A DNA stretch of 64,000 nt from Strigamia acuminata (GCA_949358305.1 OX442316.1:16244001-16308000), one strand, 5' to 3'; shown: positions 34,946-45,809, numbered from the stretch's first letter. Program-made: numbers and translations. The notes: generated by a model not told the origin, from the letters alone.

Positions 34946-37900
34946 CTACTCCTTTCCTACGACCTTTCCGTCTTTTATAAACGGATTACTTCCACGGGGC
35001 CGCAGGTGATGAGTCGAGACAGGTACGATATTTTTTGTTGTTTTTTGTGTCTGTACCTCCTCATTATTGTTTTCTTTTTTATCCGTGTTTTTTGTGTTTG
35101 TTTCAGGAGTTTCTCCTGTTTCCCCCCCGACCAAAATTGGATCCGGAACGGATTCAACTATCTCGTTTACCGGTGGTGAAGGGGCGTCGAAATACTCCTC
35201 GTTGTCACTTGGCGGTGCTTTTTCCGACTCGCCAGCGAACATATCGACGATTTGGCCGTCAGTTTTTGACTTGACTTGGCCCTTGGCCCACATTTCTTGC
35301 GGGAATTCCGGAATGTACGGAGTTAACTCTCGTACCTGGATCGATTTGTGCTCGGTATTGTCCTCGAGCTTACGTAATTTATACGCGTTACCGCCATGCT
35401 TGCCGATGATCACATACGGACCGTCTCTTTTGTCGGCCAAGCTGGCGGTGATTCCTCTCGCTGCATTTGAGAGGATGTGTGTGTCCTTCCACACTAAATC
35501 ATTAATCTCGAAATTCACGAATTTTCCACCGCTTTTATCTTGTAAAATGCGGTCGCGCATGTTAAAAATGTGCGCCATCATGTGCTTGTACGTGTTGGAG
35601 ATGGTTTGCTCCAATTTATACACGTACTCATGTGGTTTCTCGGGGTCCACCACATTTACTGACTCTGCCACTCGTGGGTCCCAAGGCACTCGTAGCTCCC
35701 GGGCGAAGTTGAGGTAGGCCGGAGAAAAATCTCTCGTCCTCGAGACTGTTGTTCGTATGCTGAACGCGATCTCCCTCAAGTATTCATCCCACCTATTGTG
35801 GATGTCAGTGAATATACTTAGTGCATATTTAATGTCCCTGTTGAGTCGCTCAACGGGATTTGTTCTGGGATTGTAGGTCGAAGTATGTGACGCCACAATC
35901 CCGAATTTCTCACAAAACTTACCCCAAATTTTCGAGATAAATTGGGGTCCGTTGTCGGATATCATTTTACGTGGAAATCCGTAACGTAACGCTACGTCGT
36001 AGATACATTCAACGATTTTTTCTGCTGAAGGTCTAGCGACGGCGTACAACTCGGGCCAACGAGTCGCCACGTCCATTATAACGATAATGTACGCATTTTT
36101 ATTTCCCGTAACGGGTTTTGGGCCCATCACATCGACACTTAAACAATCAAAAGGCGCGTAAGGCCCTAAGAAAATAGTTTCGAATGGTGATTTACTCCTC
36201 GGCTTGCACGCTTGACATCGCTGACATTGGTGGACAAAAAGAGCAATATCTTTTTTCATCCCTGTCCAGTGAAAAAGCTGTGTAGCACGATAGAGTGTTC
36301 TGCTTACTCCCGCATGGCTCGCAAGCGGGTGCCCGTGTAACAACCACAGCACGCGACCGATTAAGGAAGCAGGTATTACTACCTTTACTGCGGTGTCCGA
36401 TTCACTCAAGTCATCTTGGTGATTTGGGTGATGTTTCACCAAAAGGCCGTCATCCAATAGGTAATCTATGGATTCGTGTGCATAACGACGCTTCTGCCTT
36501 CTGGTTAAGTTGGGCGGATATTTTCCTGTCAGTACGAATCTAGCTCTATCCTGACATTTCTTGTCTAATTTTTGTTGCACAATTATTTCCTCCCTTGTCG
36601 GGGGATTGCTTCGCATTTGCTTGCCGACATGAGTGTGGAAGGCGCTTAGAAGCGGGTCATTTATTCTCCGCTCTAGCTTAAATTCCTTCTTTGCATTTGG
36701 GTAATTGTCAGCAGCTGGTTGGTATAACCGCGTCCAGAATCCACAGAATTTTACATCTGCTGGAGACGCGGTGGGAATTTCATTTATTTTCCTTAAATCC
36801 CAACGGTGACAACTCGTCGGGCAGTAAATGATGCGGGAATCATCCTCGCCATCATCGTCAGCGTCGATAGGATCTGACACTGGTGCCCTTGATAGAGCGT
36901 CAGCCACGACGTTATATTTGCCGGGCTTGTATTGAATGGTCAAGTCGCATGCCATCAGTTCTAACTGCCATCTGGCTAGTCGACCGGCTGGCTCCTTTAA
37001 TTTCATCAGCCATTGTAACGCTTGATGATCTGTGTGGACTACAAATTTGGTATATTCGAGATAATCTCTGAATTTCCTTATAGCCCACACAACTGCCAAA
37101 CACTCCAACTCTGTGGCGTTGTAATTTTTTTCAGCGCCTTGGAGTTTGCGACTTATGAACATGCACGGCAGGTCTTGTTCGACTCCGTCGCGCACGTGTG
37201 TTTGGAGCAACGCCGCTCCTAACCCAACTCTGCTGGCGTCCGTATGTAATATGAACGGCCGGTTTAAGTCGGGTAGAGGCATTACGCCGACTTCCGTCAG
37301 CATCCTCTTTATCGCATTAAATGCGATGTTGCACTCATTTGACCATACAAATTCGTTTTCATTCTTCAGGAGGTCGGTAACTGGGGCTGCCACTTCAGCT
37401 AGACCCGGTAGCAACCTGCCGAAGAAGTTTATCATTCCCATAAACCGTTGGACACCTTTAACGTCCTCGGGTGGTGGGAAACGATTAATCGCATCGATTT
37501 TTTCGGGGCCAATAGCTAAACCGTTGACTCCAATGCGATAACCCAGGAAGGCAAGCTCCTTTCGGCAGAACTTGCTCTTGCCCGGATGAACGTGTAACCC
37601 AGCTTTCGCCAGCCGGGTGAGCACTTGGTCGATGTGCTCAATGTGCTCTTCGAATGTTTTAGAGGCAATAACTATGTCATCTAGGTATGCCCACACGAAC
37701 TGATGCAGGATATCACCCAATACGCTTTCGATTAGTCTCTGAAAGGTACTGGGAGCATTCACTAAACCAAACGGCATGACGTTGAACATCAACCGTCCAA
37801 TTGGCGAGTAAAATGCTGTTTTTAGCTTATCCTCTGGCCTCATCTCAACTTGCCAGTATCCCTTCGACAGATCCATCGTCGTAACCCAAGAAAAGGGGCT

Positions 37901-39016
37901 AAGCTCTCTCAAAATGGATTCGATAGACGGCATCTGTATGGGATCTATCTCTGTCACCGCGTTTAATGGGCGGTAATCAATGCATAGGCGTGGGTCCGAG
38001 CCCGGGCGCATCACGAGCACAACTCGCGTCGCGTATTCTCCCTGGGCCTCGGAGACAATGCCACTGTCTAGCATTTCTTGGCACATTTTTTGTACTATTT
38101 CACGTTTTTGCGGGTTCATTCCCTTATACGCAACTCGTATAGGTTTATTATCCGTCAATTTAATTTCGTGAATAGCCCTATTCGTTCGGCCCGGTTTTTT
38201 CGACAGGATCCCCTCATATTTAAGTAGGACCCTTCGTAGGGCTGCCGCTTCGTTTAATTCTAAAGCGGCGTCGGCGACAAGCGTTTCCACTACATTGTCC
38301 CGTTGCAATTCTGTTACGAATGCTTTAAAATCGTAGTCTTGAACGAATTTCTTTAGGCCTTTCTCCCACTGTGTCTTGTCGGCCGCTTCTTTGATAAGAG
38401 CTGGTGGCACGACAATTGCGGGTCTTTCTCTATCATTTCTGATATAATTCCAAGATTTCGTTATTGGATTTGGTTGTATTTCCATTGACGCCATGAGGTC
38501 TAAGCCCAACAGAAAAATTCTGTCGCACGTGGGCAGGACCAGGAAAGGGTGCTGTTCTACCCCTCCGAGCCACTCCATGGTCAATAATATAACTCCTTTT
38601 GGACGCGCCATTCCGTTGGCGGTTTTTAGACGTACATTTTTATTAACGCCTTTTATCTTATCGGTGAGACCCAATGATGCTACTATGTCTTCGGAAACGA
38701 ACGAGCGATCTGCTCCCGAGTCTAGCAGTCCCATAATTTTTTCGCGTTCTATTGTCATGGGCAGCATACATAGGCGGCTGGTATATTCGACCGCCACGTT
38801 GCACATGAAAACACGAAATTCTTCTGTGTCTTCGACTACTTGAGGTAATTCTTCAAGCAGTAGGTTTGGTTCTTCCGCCTCAGCCTCAGCGTTTGCGGTA
38901 ATTACCTGCAAAGCGTTGTTGGCCCTGTCTTGGATCTGGGCGTTAGCTATGTCACTACCCATTTCTTTGACTGGTGGCGGTTTATCGAACCCTTTGTTAA
39001 ACCCCTTCTTCTTCAT
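34946..39016 (-). CDS. pol: E1 Pol polyprotein (protease, reverse transcriptase, RNase H, integrase)
   Basis: 1356 codons from the internal ATG. Aspartic protease at residues 99-101 (DSG). Reverse transcriptase with LCIDYRPLN, FGLVNAPSTFQ and catalytic YLDD (second motif Asp at 446). RNase H with HTDAS and YNATELECLAVVWA. Integrase with an HHCC zinc finger (HGHPLASHAG...CQRCQACK) and catalytic D962, D1021 and E1056 (spacing 59 and 35), then a GPY/F-type module (KRDGPYVI). All catalytic residues are present. Translation probably does not start at this ATG: the frame is open upstream across the gag stop and joins Gag by a -1 shift at tandem A AAA AAC sites (39067-39085). It overlaps the end of gag in a different frame. 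Confidence 0.96.
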   Translation of the reverse strand: MKKKGFNKGFDKPPPVKEMGSDIANAQIQDRANNALQVITANAEAEAEEPNLLLEELPQVVEDTEEFRVFMCNVAVEYTSRLCMLPMTIEREKIMGLLDSGADRSFVSEDIVASLGLTDKIKGVNKNVRLKTANGMARPKGVILLTMEWLGGVEQHPFLVLPTCDRIFLLGLDLMASMEIQPNPITKSWNYIRNDRERPAIVVPPALIKEAADKTQWEKGLKKFVQDYDFKAFVTELQRDNVVETLVADAALELNEAAALRRVLLKYEGILSKKPGRTNRAIHEIKLTDNKPIRVAYKGMNPQKREIVQKMCQEMLDSGIVSEAQGEYATRVVLVMRPGSDPRLCIDYRPLNAVTEIDPIQMPSIESILRELSPFSWVTTMDLSKGYWQVEMRPEDKLKTAFYSPIGRLMFNVMPFGLVNAPSTFQRLIESVLGDILHQFVWAYLDDIVIASKTFEEHIEHIDQVLTRLAKAGLHVHPGKSKFCRKELAFLGYRIGVNGLAIGPEKIDAINRFPPPEDVKGVQRFMGMINFFGRLLPGLAEVAAPVTDLLKNENEFVWSNECNIAFNAIKRMLTEVGVMPLPDLNRPFILHTDASRVGLGAALLQTHVRDGVEQDLPCMFISRKLQGAEKNYNATELECLAVVWAIRKFRDYLEYTKFVVHTDHQALQWLMKLKEPAGRLARWQLELMACDLTIQYKPGKYNVVADALSRAPVSDPIDADDDGEDDSRIIYCPTSCHRWDLRKINEIPTASPADVKFCGFWTRLYQPAADNYPNAKKEFKLERRINDPLLSAFHTHVGKQMRSNPPTREEIIVQQKLDKKCQDRARFVLTGKYPPNLTRRQKRRYAHESIDYLLDDGLLVKHHPNHQDDLSESDTAVKVVIPASLIGRVLWLLHGHPLASHAGVSRTLYRATQLFHWTGMKKDIALFVHQCQRCQACKPRSKSPFETIFLGPYAPFDCLSVDVMGPKPVTGNKNAYIIVIMDVATRWPELYAVARPSAEKIVECIYDVALRYGFPRKMISDNGPQFISKIWGKFCEKFGIVASHTSTYNPRTNPVERLNRDIKYALSIFTDIHNRWDEYLREIAFSIRTTVSRTRDFSPAYLNFARELRVPWDPRVAESVNVVDPEKPHEYVYKLEQTISNTYKHMMAHIFNMRDRILQDKSGGKFVNFEINDLVWKDTHILSNAARGITASLADKRDGPYVIIGKHGGNAYKLRKLEDNTEHKSIQVRELTPYIPEFPQEMWAKGQVKSKTDGQIVDMFAGESEKAPPSDNEEYFDAPSPPVNEIVESVPDPILVGGETGETPETNTKNTDKKENNNEEVQTQKTTKNIVPVSTHHLRPRGSNPFIKDGKVVGKE

Positions 39017-39021
39017 GAATG

Positions 39022-39085
39022 GCGCAGACGGTCGAGAAGTTATTTCTTCGCCGCCTGCGCTGACTCGTTTTTTGACTCGTTTTTT
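39022..39085 (-). promoter_or_regulatory. -1 ribosomal frameshift signal of E1 (two slippery heptamers and hairpin)
   Basis: In the gag frame the minus strand reads GCA AAA AAC GAG TCA AAA AAC GAG TCA. It therefore contains the canonical heptamer A AAA AAC twice (39085-39079 and 39073-39067). Six bases after the second, a hairpin (39060-39022) pairs GCGCAGGCGG with CCGTCTGCGC, including one G-T wobble. It has an inner CGAAG/CTTC-type extension, and the gag stop lies in its top. The -1 frame runs directly into pol. Confidence 0.8.
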
Positions 39086-42000
39086 GCCATGGCGAGTTTA
39101 ATCTCTGCCATCTGCTTCATTATCGCGTCAAACTTAGCGTCTTCTTTCGCTGTTCTTGGGCACTCATTGGAATAGTGACCCGGTTGGTTACACTTAAAAC
39201 AACGAATATTTGATTTGTCTCTTGGGGCTTCAATCGATTTCTTTTTTTCAGGGTCTACTTTCGACGGTGGCGTGTAATTTTTTCGAAAATACTTCGGAAT
39301 TCGGCCGGCATTTGGTTTTAACCTGGCGCGAAATTCTTCTACCGCTCTATCTCGATGGATGAGATGTACTAGCGGTCCTTCCTCATCGCAACCCGTTGAT
39401 AAGGTATCGCGATAGCTTCGTATTTCTTCGTCCGTCGAATAATCGTCTTTTTCTTCTTTTTCGTCTGATTTTCCGACATTTTGTTCGGCTTCCTCCCCCT
39501 CCTTGACCTCCTCCAGTGTCGCTTGCATGGCTGACGCTGTCGGTGCCTTTTTAGGGGCGGCCAATGGGTTGGAAGGCAGCGTGGATGTCAGTTTATTTTT
39601 TATTTGTAAACCAACGCTAGCTTCTGCCAGCTCCATTATACCGCTAAGATATTCAGTAGGGCGCATGATTTTGTCTGTCGCCCCATATCTTTCCGCACTC
39701 AACTTGAGACGTTTAGCGGTTGCTGCTTTCTCCGCTTCTGGTAAAGCGGAATAATATCTCTTCTCGATATCTATCGTGTTCTCGAACAGGAAGGCGCTCA
39801 TTTCTTCGTAGCTGCCTCCTGTCGGTGCCCTTTCTTCAAGTAGCACCCGTTGCGAGTATTCCGACAAACCGCCGAGAAAGAAAAGGTTGAATCCCGTGGC
39901 ATGAAATTCCATCGGGGCCTTTTCGAACAACAATCTGGCGCGAATGTCGTAATCCATTATGGTTTCACCAGGCATCTGGCGAAGACCTCGCATCTTTCGG
40001 CTCACCTCTTCGGGTGTCTCGCCGTAGCGCAGGTCGAATCTCATTAAAAAGTCGTCCCAATTGACGCCTTTCAATCCTTGGTACCACTCACGTGCCGAGC
40101 CTGTCATTAGCTCGACAATACCGTGGGTGAGCATGTCTCCTACGGTGGCTTTAGTGGCAGTCTTAATCCGAATTACTTCGTCAAGGAAGCGATCTCCCGC
40201 TTTCCATGACCCGTCGAAACGGTTCTGAATATAAAATTGCCACCTAATATTCCCGGTAACACTCATGGTGTCACGTCGGGAGACAGCGTATTTTTTCTTT
40301 ACGCGGTCACCAGTGTTACGATTACGATCATTTCGTTTGCTCAGATCGATTCCTTCGGCTTTTAACGAGCCAAGCAGGGCTCTTCCAAGCTCTCCCATCG
40401 TATACTGCCGACCCGTCGAATCGGTAAACGCGCTTTGTCGGGGAAGGTCCTGAAACTCCTCCCGTCGGTGGTCGCTATTTTCCGATCGACGTCGTTTCTC
40501 TCTATCGCGCGGAGAGTTGGATCTCTTCCGGCGATTACTTGACTTATCCTTTCGTCTGTCGTCGTTGGACGAGGGGTCGGAGCTGGGGTCGGGAGACGGT
40601 GAGCGGCGTGGCGGGTTGCGCCGTGAAGAGTTTGACTCTTTCCGGCCCCTACGACGGTCGTCACGTTCCCTTTCCCTGCGTTCATCGCGTTCTCTTTCCC
40701 TTCGTCTTTCTCCGGAACCTCTCTCCGAATCGTGATGACTGGGTGCATTCGACTCCAGTTCATCCGACGACGAATCACTGTTTCCGTAGTGATACTGTTG
40801 CTGTCCTCTTTCGCGTTGACGTTCCTCTCGTGACGATGTGCGGTCTTCGGAAGGTTTTCTCGAAGGTCCGTCGTCTTTGAGGATGGGTACCGGCTGTTGC
40901 CAGTCGTTACCCCGCGGGTCGTCGCGTTGTCGGCTCGTGTGAGTCTGTTCTTCGTTACGACGCGCGTTGTTCGCATTTATTAATCGGTTGATAGCGTTGT
41001 TAGTGTTATCGTCTAACGCCATCATGCGAGGTCGAACGCGTTGTTCGGTCGAGACTTCCCGTTTGCGTGGAGTGACTGGCACTTCCTTTTTTCGCTCGGG
41101 TTTGGGGCTGACCTTCGGCGTGCGCTTCGGGTCGCCTTCTACGCTCTCGTCGGACAATTCGGACGAGCTAACTTCTGGCTTGCGAACGGATTTTGGTTTG
41201 TCTCGTTGCAGCCTAGTCATGAAAGCTTGTTCAGCTTCTTGTTGAGAACGGAATGCATAACGATGTGCATGTAAGGCTCGATCAACTATTTCGACTTCTT
41301 CTGGAGTAGTCGGAACGCGCTGGGATTTGCCGTACTCGAGAGCTCGCGCTTCTCTTTCCGCCAGCTTCCGCTTTCTCTCGCGGATGGCTTGTCGGGCCTC
41401 ATTCTCGGCATCCGCTTCGAATTGAGCGGAGTCTACCATTTGTTGAGCGTATGCGCCTTCAACAACGGTGATTTCCGGGGATAACCTGTGCGCTCTTAAA
41501 GCTGCACGTACGATTTGTAATGTTTCGTACACAGTTATTTTTCCCGTTGGCAGAGTGTATCGTACACCTTCTGCCTGTGCCAACTGCATCGTGTCAACCA
41601 ATGTGGCCGAGACGCTGTAAGGCTGGCTCGGAACACGCTCAGTTTTTGACGCATTGGACTTGTGTCCTTCGGACCTGACCGAAGCTGGGCGGCTTTGCGT
41701 AATTGGCGTGTTTAGTGCCGAATTAGCTGTCGTGTTTGAGGCCGTCTTTTGTATCGGAGACGCCGCTTTCGGACTGCCCACCTCGGTGTCGTGCGTTAGA
41801 CGAGGCGATGGGTTACGGGATAAAACCTCGTTTCCGCTCGTCTCGCCGTCACGGTTAGAACGCGGCAGTTTGGAGTGAGATTGCTCTTCACCCCGCTCTG
41901 TCTCGTCCAATCGCTGCCTCGTCTCGGAACGAGACGGGTGCGATGCCTCTGATGCGCTTCTGCGATCGGGTTTAGGCTTGCGCCGTTTTTGCCTCGCTTC

Positions 42001-42120
42001 GTGCGCTGAGGCTTTGGGTAAGGGACCTCCAGATCGCAAATGATAATCGGCGCCTTTACGGCTACCGGCTCTCTTGTTTGCGTCGGAGTCGGAATCCGTT
42101 ACTCGGATATTGTCTGCCAT
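39040..42120 (-). CDS. gag: E1 Gag
   Basis: Capsid/nucleocapsid polyprotein, 1026 aa from the first true ATG (MADNIRV), which has a good context. In-frame sequence upstream of it lacks an ATG. The N-terminal 550 residues are highly charged, with long Arg/Ser/Asp/Glu runs. A retrotransposon-Gag capsid region lies around residues 640-780 (MTGSAREWYQGLKGVNWDDF, LRYGETPEEVSRKMRGLRQMPGET). A single CCHC zinc knuckle, CFKCNQPGHYSNEC, sits at about residues 974-987. The stop lies inside the frameshift hairpin. At over 1000 aa it is much longer than typical gypsy Gag (300-500 aa), mainly through the charged N-terminal extension. Confidence 0.95.
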   Translation of the reverse strand: MADNIRVTDSDSDANKRAGSRKGADYHLRSGGPLPKASAHEARQKRRKPKPDRRSASEASHPSRSETRQRLDETERGEEQSHSKLPRSNRDGETSGNEVLSRNPSPRLTHDTEVGSPKAASPIQKTASNTTANSALNTPITQSRPASVRSEGHKSNASKTERVPSQPYSVSATLVDTMQLAQAEGVRYTLPTGKITVYETLQIVRAALRAHRLSPEITVVEGAYAQQMVDSAQFEADAENEARQAIRERKRKLAEREARALEYGKSQRVPTTPEEVEIVDRALHAHRYAFRSQQEAEQAFMTRLQRDKPKSVRKPEVSSSELSDESVEGDPKRTPKVSPKPERKKEVPVTPRKREVSTEQRVRPRMMALDDNTNNAINRLINANNARRNEEQTHTSRQRDDPRGNDWQQPVPILKDDGPSRKPSEDRTSSREERQRERGQQQYHYGNSDSSSDELESNAPSHHDSERGSGERRRERERDERRERERDDRRRGRKESNSSRRNPPRRSPSPDPSSDPSSNDDRRKDKSSNRRKRSNSPRDREKRRRSENSDHRREEFQDLPRQSAFTDSTGRQYTMGELGRALLGSLKAEGIDLSKRNDRNRNTGDRVKKKYAVSRRDTMSVTGNIRWQFYIQNRFDGSWKAGDRFLDEVIRIKTATKATVGDMLTHGIVELMTGSAREWYQGLKGVNWDDFLMRFDLRYGETPEEVSRKMRGLRQMPGETIMDYDIRARLLFEKAPMEFHATGFNLFFLGGLSEYSQRVLLEERAPTGGSYEEMSAFLFENTIDIEKRYYSALPEAEKAATAKRLKLSAERYGATDKIMRPTEYLSGIMELAEASVGLQIKNKLTSTLPSNPLAAPKKAPTASAMQATLEEVKEGEEAEQNVGKSDEKEEKDDYSTDEEIRSYRDTLSTGCDEEGPLVHLIHRDRAVEEFRARLKPNAGRIPKYFRKNYTPPSKVDPEKKKSIEAPRDKSNIRCFKCNQPGHYSNECPRTAKEDAKFDAIMKQMAEIKLAMAKNESKNESAQAAKK

Positions 42121-42168
42121 TTTTGGGTATAAAAATGATCTCAAGTTCTATTCGAGTCGTTTAAATCG

Positions 42169-42186
42169 ATCCCGGACAGGCCCCCA
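42169..42186 (-). promoter_or_regulatory. Primer-binding site of E1, tRNA-Pro-like
   Basis: On the minus strand TGGGGGCCTGTCCGGGAT begins two bases after the 5' LTR. It differs at two positions from the tRNA-Pro primer-binding site known from murine gammaretroviruses. The gag ATG follows after only 48 bases, so the leader outside the LTR is very short. Confidence 0.8.
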
Positions 42187-42188
42187 CG

Positions 42189-43184
42189 TGTCGCGCTCAA
42201 CTCGGTCTGTCGCTGATACGTGGTATGAGTCACTCTCTGATCTCGCAATACCGCTTTACTCAAGCGGTTACCCAAATAATGTAACACGGCAAGACAATGT
42301 AAAAGGTAAATATAATAAATGTATTTATTATACGGGAATATACAGTTAAAAGGGAATAAAATATGTAAGGGAATAAAAAGGTAAAAGGAAAGGGGTGTGA
42401 AGTTGGCGGGAAACTGGTCGAGGTCGTCCTTTGTCGCTGTGGATCCAAGATGGCGTCCGCGTGGCAACGTGGTGTCGTCTTGGGCCGGCGTGGCAATGAA
42501 TGGCGTCCTCGTCTCACGTTTCTCGTTCGGTCCTTCGGGCTCACGCTGGTCGGGCGCGAGTGAATGCCTGAAAGGTCTTACTTCTGGTCTGTTGTCTAGG
42601 TTTAGGGTTTTTTGTAGGTGTCCGGCGATCACACAGCGGCGGACGCTTGGTGGTTCCCGGCGATACACACAGCGGCGGGAACGCTCGTCGTGGTTACTGC
42701 AATTTAGGCTTGTGCGACCGTTTGTCTGCACAACTCGCTAAATTGGAGTAGGTTTACTATTTCTAGCTGGCTTGCTAAAATAGTGTGGTAATCTTGTTTC
42801 GCAGGTTACTCTGCGGAGGTTAACACAAATCAATCGTACTCACGTTGAAAGTCCCTTGTCCTAGGTCACTCCTGAAGTCTTTGTACTTAGGCTTGATCGT
42901 TTTAGGACGTTTGGCTTTTACGTGTATCTTGGTTGATTTTTGTGTTGGTTCTCTCCGCTCAGTGCAAGGCGAATTCCTTTGCACAAAGCGGGGGGTGACA
43001 GGTGACTAAAGCCACCCAATAGTGGAGAAGACGAATCTCCCCCACTCCCCCAGGGCAGACGCCCGTCCATTGACTGGATGTCAATGCTCTGAGGGAAGGG
43101 AGGCGCGCGTGCGACTCCCCTTCTTTACCCGTATGTAGGCCACGAGAGAAACTCTTCGTGCCCCACCCCAGTCGGGTCACCACA
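42189..43184 (-). repeat. 5' LTR of E1
   Basis: 996 bp, same length and ends as the LTR at 29663-30658, and apparently identical over the stretches compared, including all small open frames. It should hold the element's promoter. The paired hairpins occur at 42620-42644 and 42653-42682. Confidence 0.97.
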
Positions 43185-44844
43185 ACGCAACAAAGTTACA
43201 TTGAACAGTGAGTTTTATTAAAAACAGGATATGCTAATTTATAGCCTCGTCCCCCCTTTATACATGAAATAGAATAACCCATTACAGTATGGGTCACCGA
43301 AGTGACCTTCTGGTGACCAAACATGGCGTCGCCTTCAATTCCCCCCTAGATGGCGCGTTCTTTAGAAACTCCAGTTTCCACACACCTGGTGACAGAGAAA
43401 AAAAGAAGTTTTACAATTGCACTTTCCGTTAGCGATAGCTTTTTATCCACAATTCTTTCATCTTTTGCTACACACAAAAACAAAAGTGAGAGAATTTCAG
43501 CAACACTTCTGCATGCTTTCTAGTGTTCTAGTGACATCTGGTGAGAAAACAATTGAGAAGAAAAGCTTCTTTAATCCTACTACAAACTAAAGCTATTCAA
43601 GACATGTGACAAGCCAATCAAAAGGTTGTGTTTATGCATCAACAATTTGATTAGGTGGAGGAATGGAGGTAAGATGAAGCTTGGTGGCCATGATAACCAT
43701 GTGGAATCAGGCGACAATTTTCACCAATGGTGTCACCGTATCAGTCATCCATTAATCACAAAAGTCTCTGTCTTTTCGAAAACTAAGTATGCAGCTCCTG
43801 TCCGATTAAGTTTCCACTTTATTTGACGGGGAAGATGATTACAATCATTAGGGATTACTGGTGAGATGTTGCTTGCACCGTCTCATAGAAAAGTAGATTC
43901 ATCACTCTACAGCAATGTGATAATAAAAATTGATTCTTTTCTTTAATGGCTGTAAGAGGCTTCCACACATCCTAGGATTTGATCGGTGTGTAAATTATGT
44001 CAGAAGAATTCTGCATGCGGGCGACTAAGTTTTCAATCCCGCAATGGCTCCTGAACTTGTATGTGGGCCCCGCATCCAAGTACTAACCAGACCCAATGCT
44101 GCTTAACTTCTGCATTCTAAGAGAAACAGGCTAGCTTACATCAGGCTAATGTGTTTGCACCATGAATTTTAAAAGCCGCATATCTGGGCTAGTGTGTGCC
44201 ACTAGACAATCAACTGACCACCGTAAGGATTGTGGAAGTGTTCTACACTTGCTTTGGTAGTTATCTAGCTCGTACAACTAGTTTTGCATTATCTGGTTCG
44301 AACGTTTTTAAACTAGATAATTTTGGGCTACATTTTCAGTACTACAGTGAGGGCAAAAACTAAGTTAACAAACGCATCATGTTGATTCTTATGGCTGTAT
44401 CTCGGGAAAAAAGAGAAAAAAATTTATGAAATTTTAACTGGAGACTCGTATAACATCTTACTTTATTCACCTAAAATTTTATCAACATCTATCCATCAGT
44501 TTCTGAGAAAAAAATTCTTTTGTGAAGTGACAAAAAATTAGAGGCAAAAAGTAAGTTAACATACCCATTAACCACAAACAATTAGCCATTCCCATTGTAA
44601 AATATGTGGCAAATATTAAAATTTATCCATAAACACGTGTGTAGTCACTCATACACTTCATTAAAACATCCAAACCACAAGCAATGCCATTGTGGAACAC
44701 TGAGCAATTGCCTTGACTTTATGCTTAGAATCATTTTTCTGCTGAAATATCTATGTCAAAGGCAGTTCATCATCTGCAAATGGAAGCATAACAATCCTCC
44801 AATACTTTTTTATAAGTATATTGGTCCATGATACCCTTAATTTA

Positions 44845-44934
44845 ATGTTTTGGACCGATACACACACAGGAAACCATCCCCAAGCCATTTTGCTATTGGG
44901 ATGGTTTTTCCATATGGATATCGGTCCAAAACAT
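44845..44934. repeat. 90-nt imperfect hairpin
   Basis: ATGTTTTGGACCGATA at the left pairs with TATCGGTCCAAAACAT at the right. Inside, AAACCATCCC pairs with GGGATGGTTT, leaving a loop of about 14 nt. It could be a tiny foldback element or a small-RNA precursor. Confidence 0.8.
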
Positions 44935-45530
44935 CACCCGTTCAGTGCTCCGTGACCACAGAAATAGCGTTGATTAAGGTATTGCTTACCTAACAATGAT
45001 TACTCTACTCAAAATGATGGCTAAGAAGTTCTGCCGTGGACAAAAAAAACTTCCCTTCAGTTTAGATGTTTTAAGATTATCTATCATTATTTACCCGGTC
45101 TATCTTTTAATACTGTTGTTAGGGCAAGGTTAGAGTCGTCATCGAAACAAGTGTTCATTATGTTCGTCATGTTTCAAATACAATAAATAAAATTTTAAAA
45201 TTTTGATTATTTTTTTTAATAATTTTTTTTGGATCTCTAGAGAGCATGAGTTTATGATTAAAATTTATTTTTTCAAAGTTAAAGTTGAACAACTTTAAAA
45301 ATAAAGGAAAGAAAATGAAATCCATAAATTAAAAATGAAATGAGCCCTTGATTGAGAAATAAATAAAAAAAAAACCAAAAAAAAAACCTCAATTGAAACT
45401 TTCAGGGTTTCAGTTTCAAAAAAAAAAAAAAAAAAAAAACACATTTTTTCTCCTCATTCTGAACCAGTTAACGGATCAATATGTCACTTTTTTTTCCTCC
45501 AGATTTCCTCTTAATTTTTTTTCTCCGGTG

Positions 45531-45809
45531 TCATCTGAACATGTAATTGCTTTCAACTACTTGTAGTAGACACAATCCAATCATTCTTCCCATCACAATC
45601 CCTTTACTTTCTCTTACAAATTCAAATTTAATACCACCATAATCTATTTCATTTAGGCCTAATTTTACAACCAACCCAAAAAAGCTATTGTGGATTTTAT
45701 AGTTGAAAATCCAAATTTGGATTTCAACACCATGAAACCTAAAACCAGTCTTACACAAAGCTTTCACTTCCCCATAGATATCCTCACACTTCATTCTTAA
45801 ACTTGCCAT
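45531..45809 (-). CDS. Hypothetical 92-aa open frame
   Basis: A single ATG-to-stop frame with protein-like composition (MASLRMKCEDIYGEVKALCK at the start, then hydrophobic and basic residues). I recognise no domain and see no clear splice sites or neighbours. It may be a real small gene, an exon or chance. Confidence 0.2.
   Translation of the reverse strand: MASLRMKCEDIYGEVKALCKTGFRFHGVEIQIWIFNYKIHNSFFGLVVKLGLNEIDYGGIKFEFVRESKGIVMGRMIGLCLLQVVESNYMFR

Larger units (their letters stand above)
29659..43188 (-). mobile_element. Complete Ty3/gypsy LTR retrotransposon E1
   Basis: A 13,522-bp element (29663-43184) transcribed leftwards. It has two 996-bp LTRs with TGTGGTGACC...GCGCGACA ends, a 4-bp target duplication ACGC (29659-29662 and 43185-43188), a primer-binding site, a polypurine tract and three intact genes in the order gag, pol, ORF3. 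Integrase with a DD35E core lying downstream of RNase H places it in Ty3/gypsy (Metaviridae). The LTRs are the same length and look identical in the stretches I compared, indicating recent insertion. GC content is well above the flanks. It is a relative of E2 at 50436: same PBS type, LTR start, frameshift signal and ORF3 family. Confidence 0.97.
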
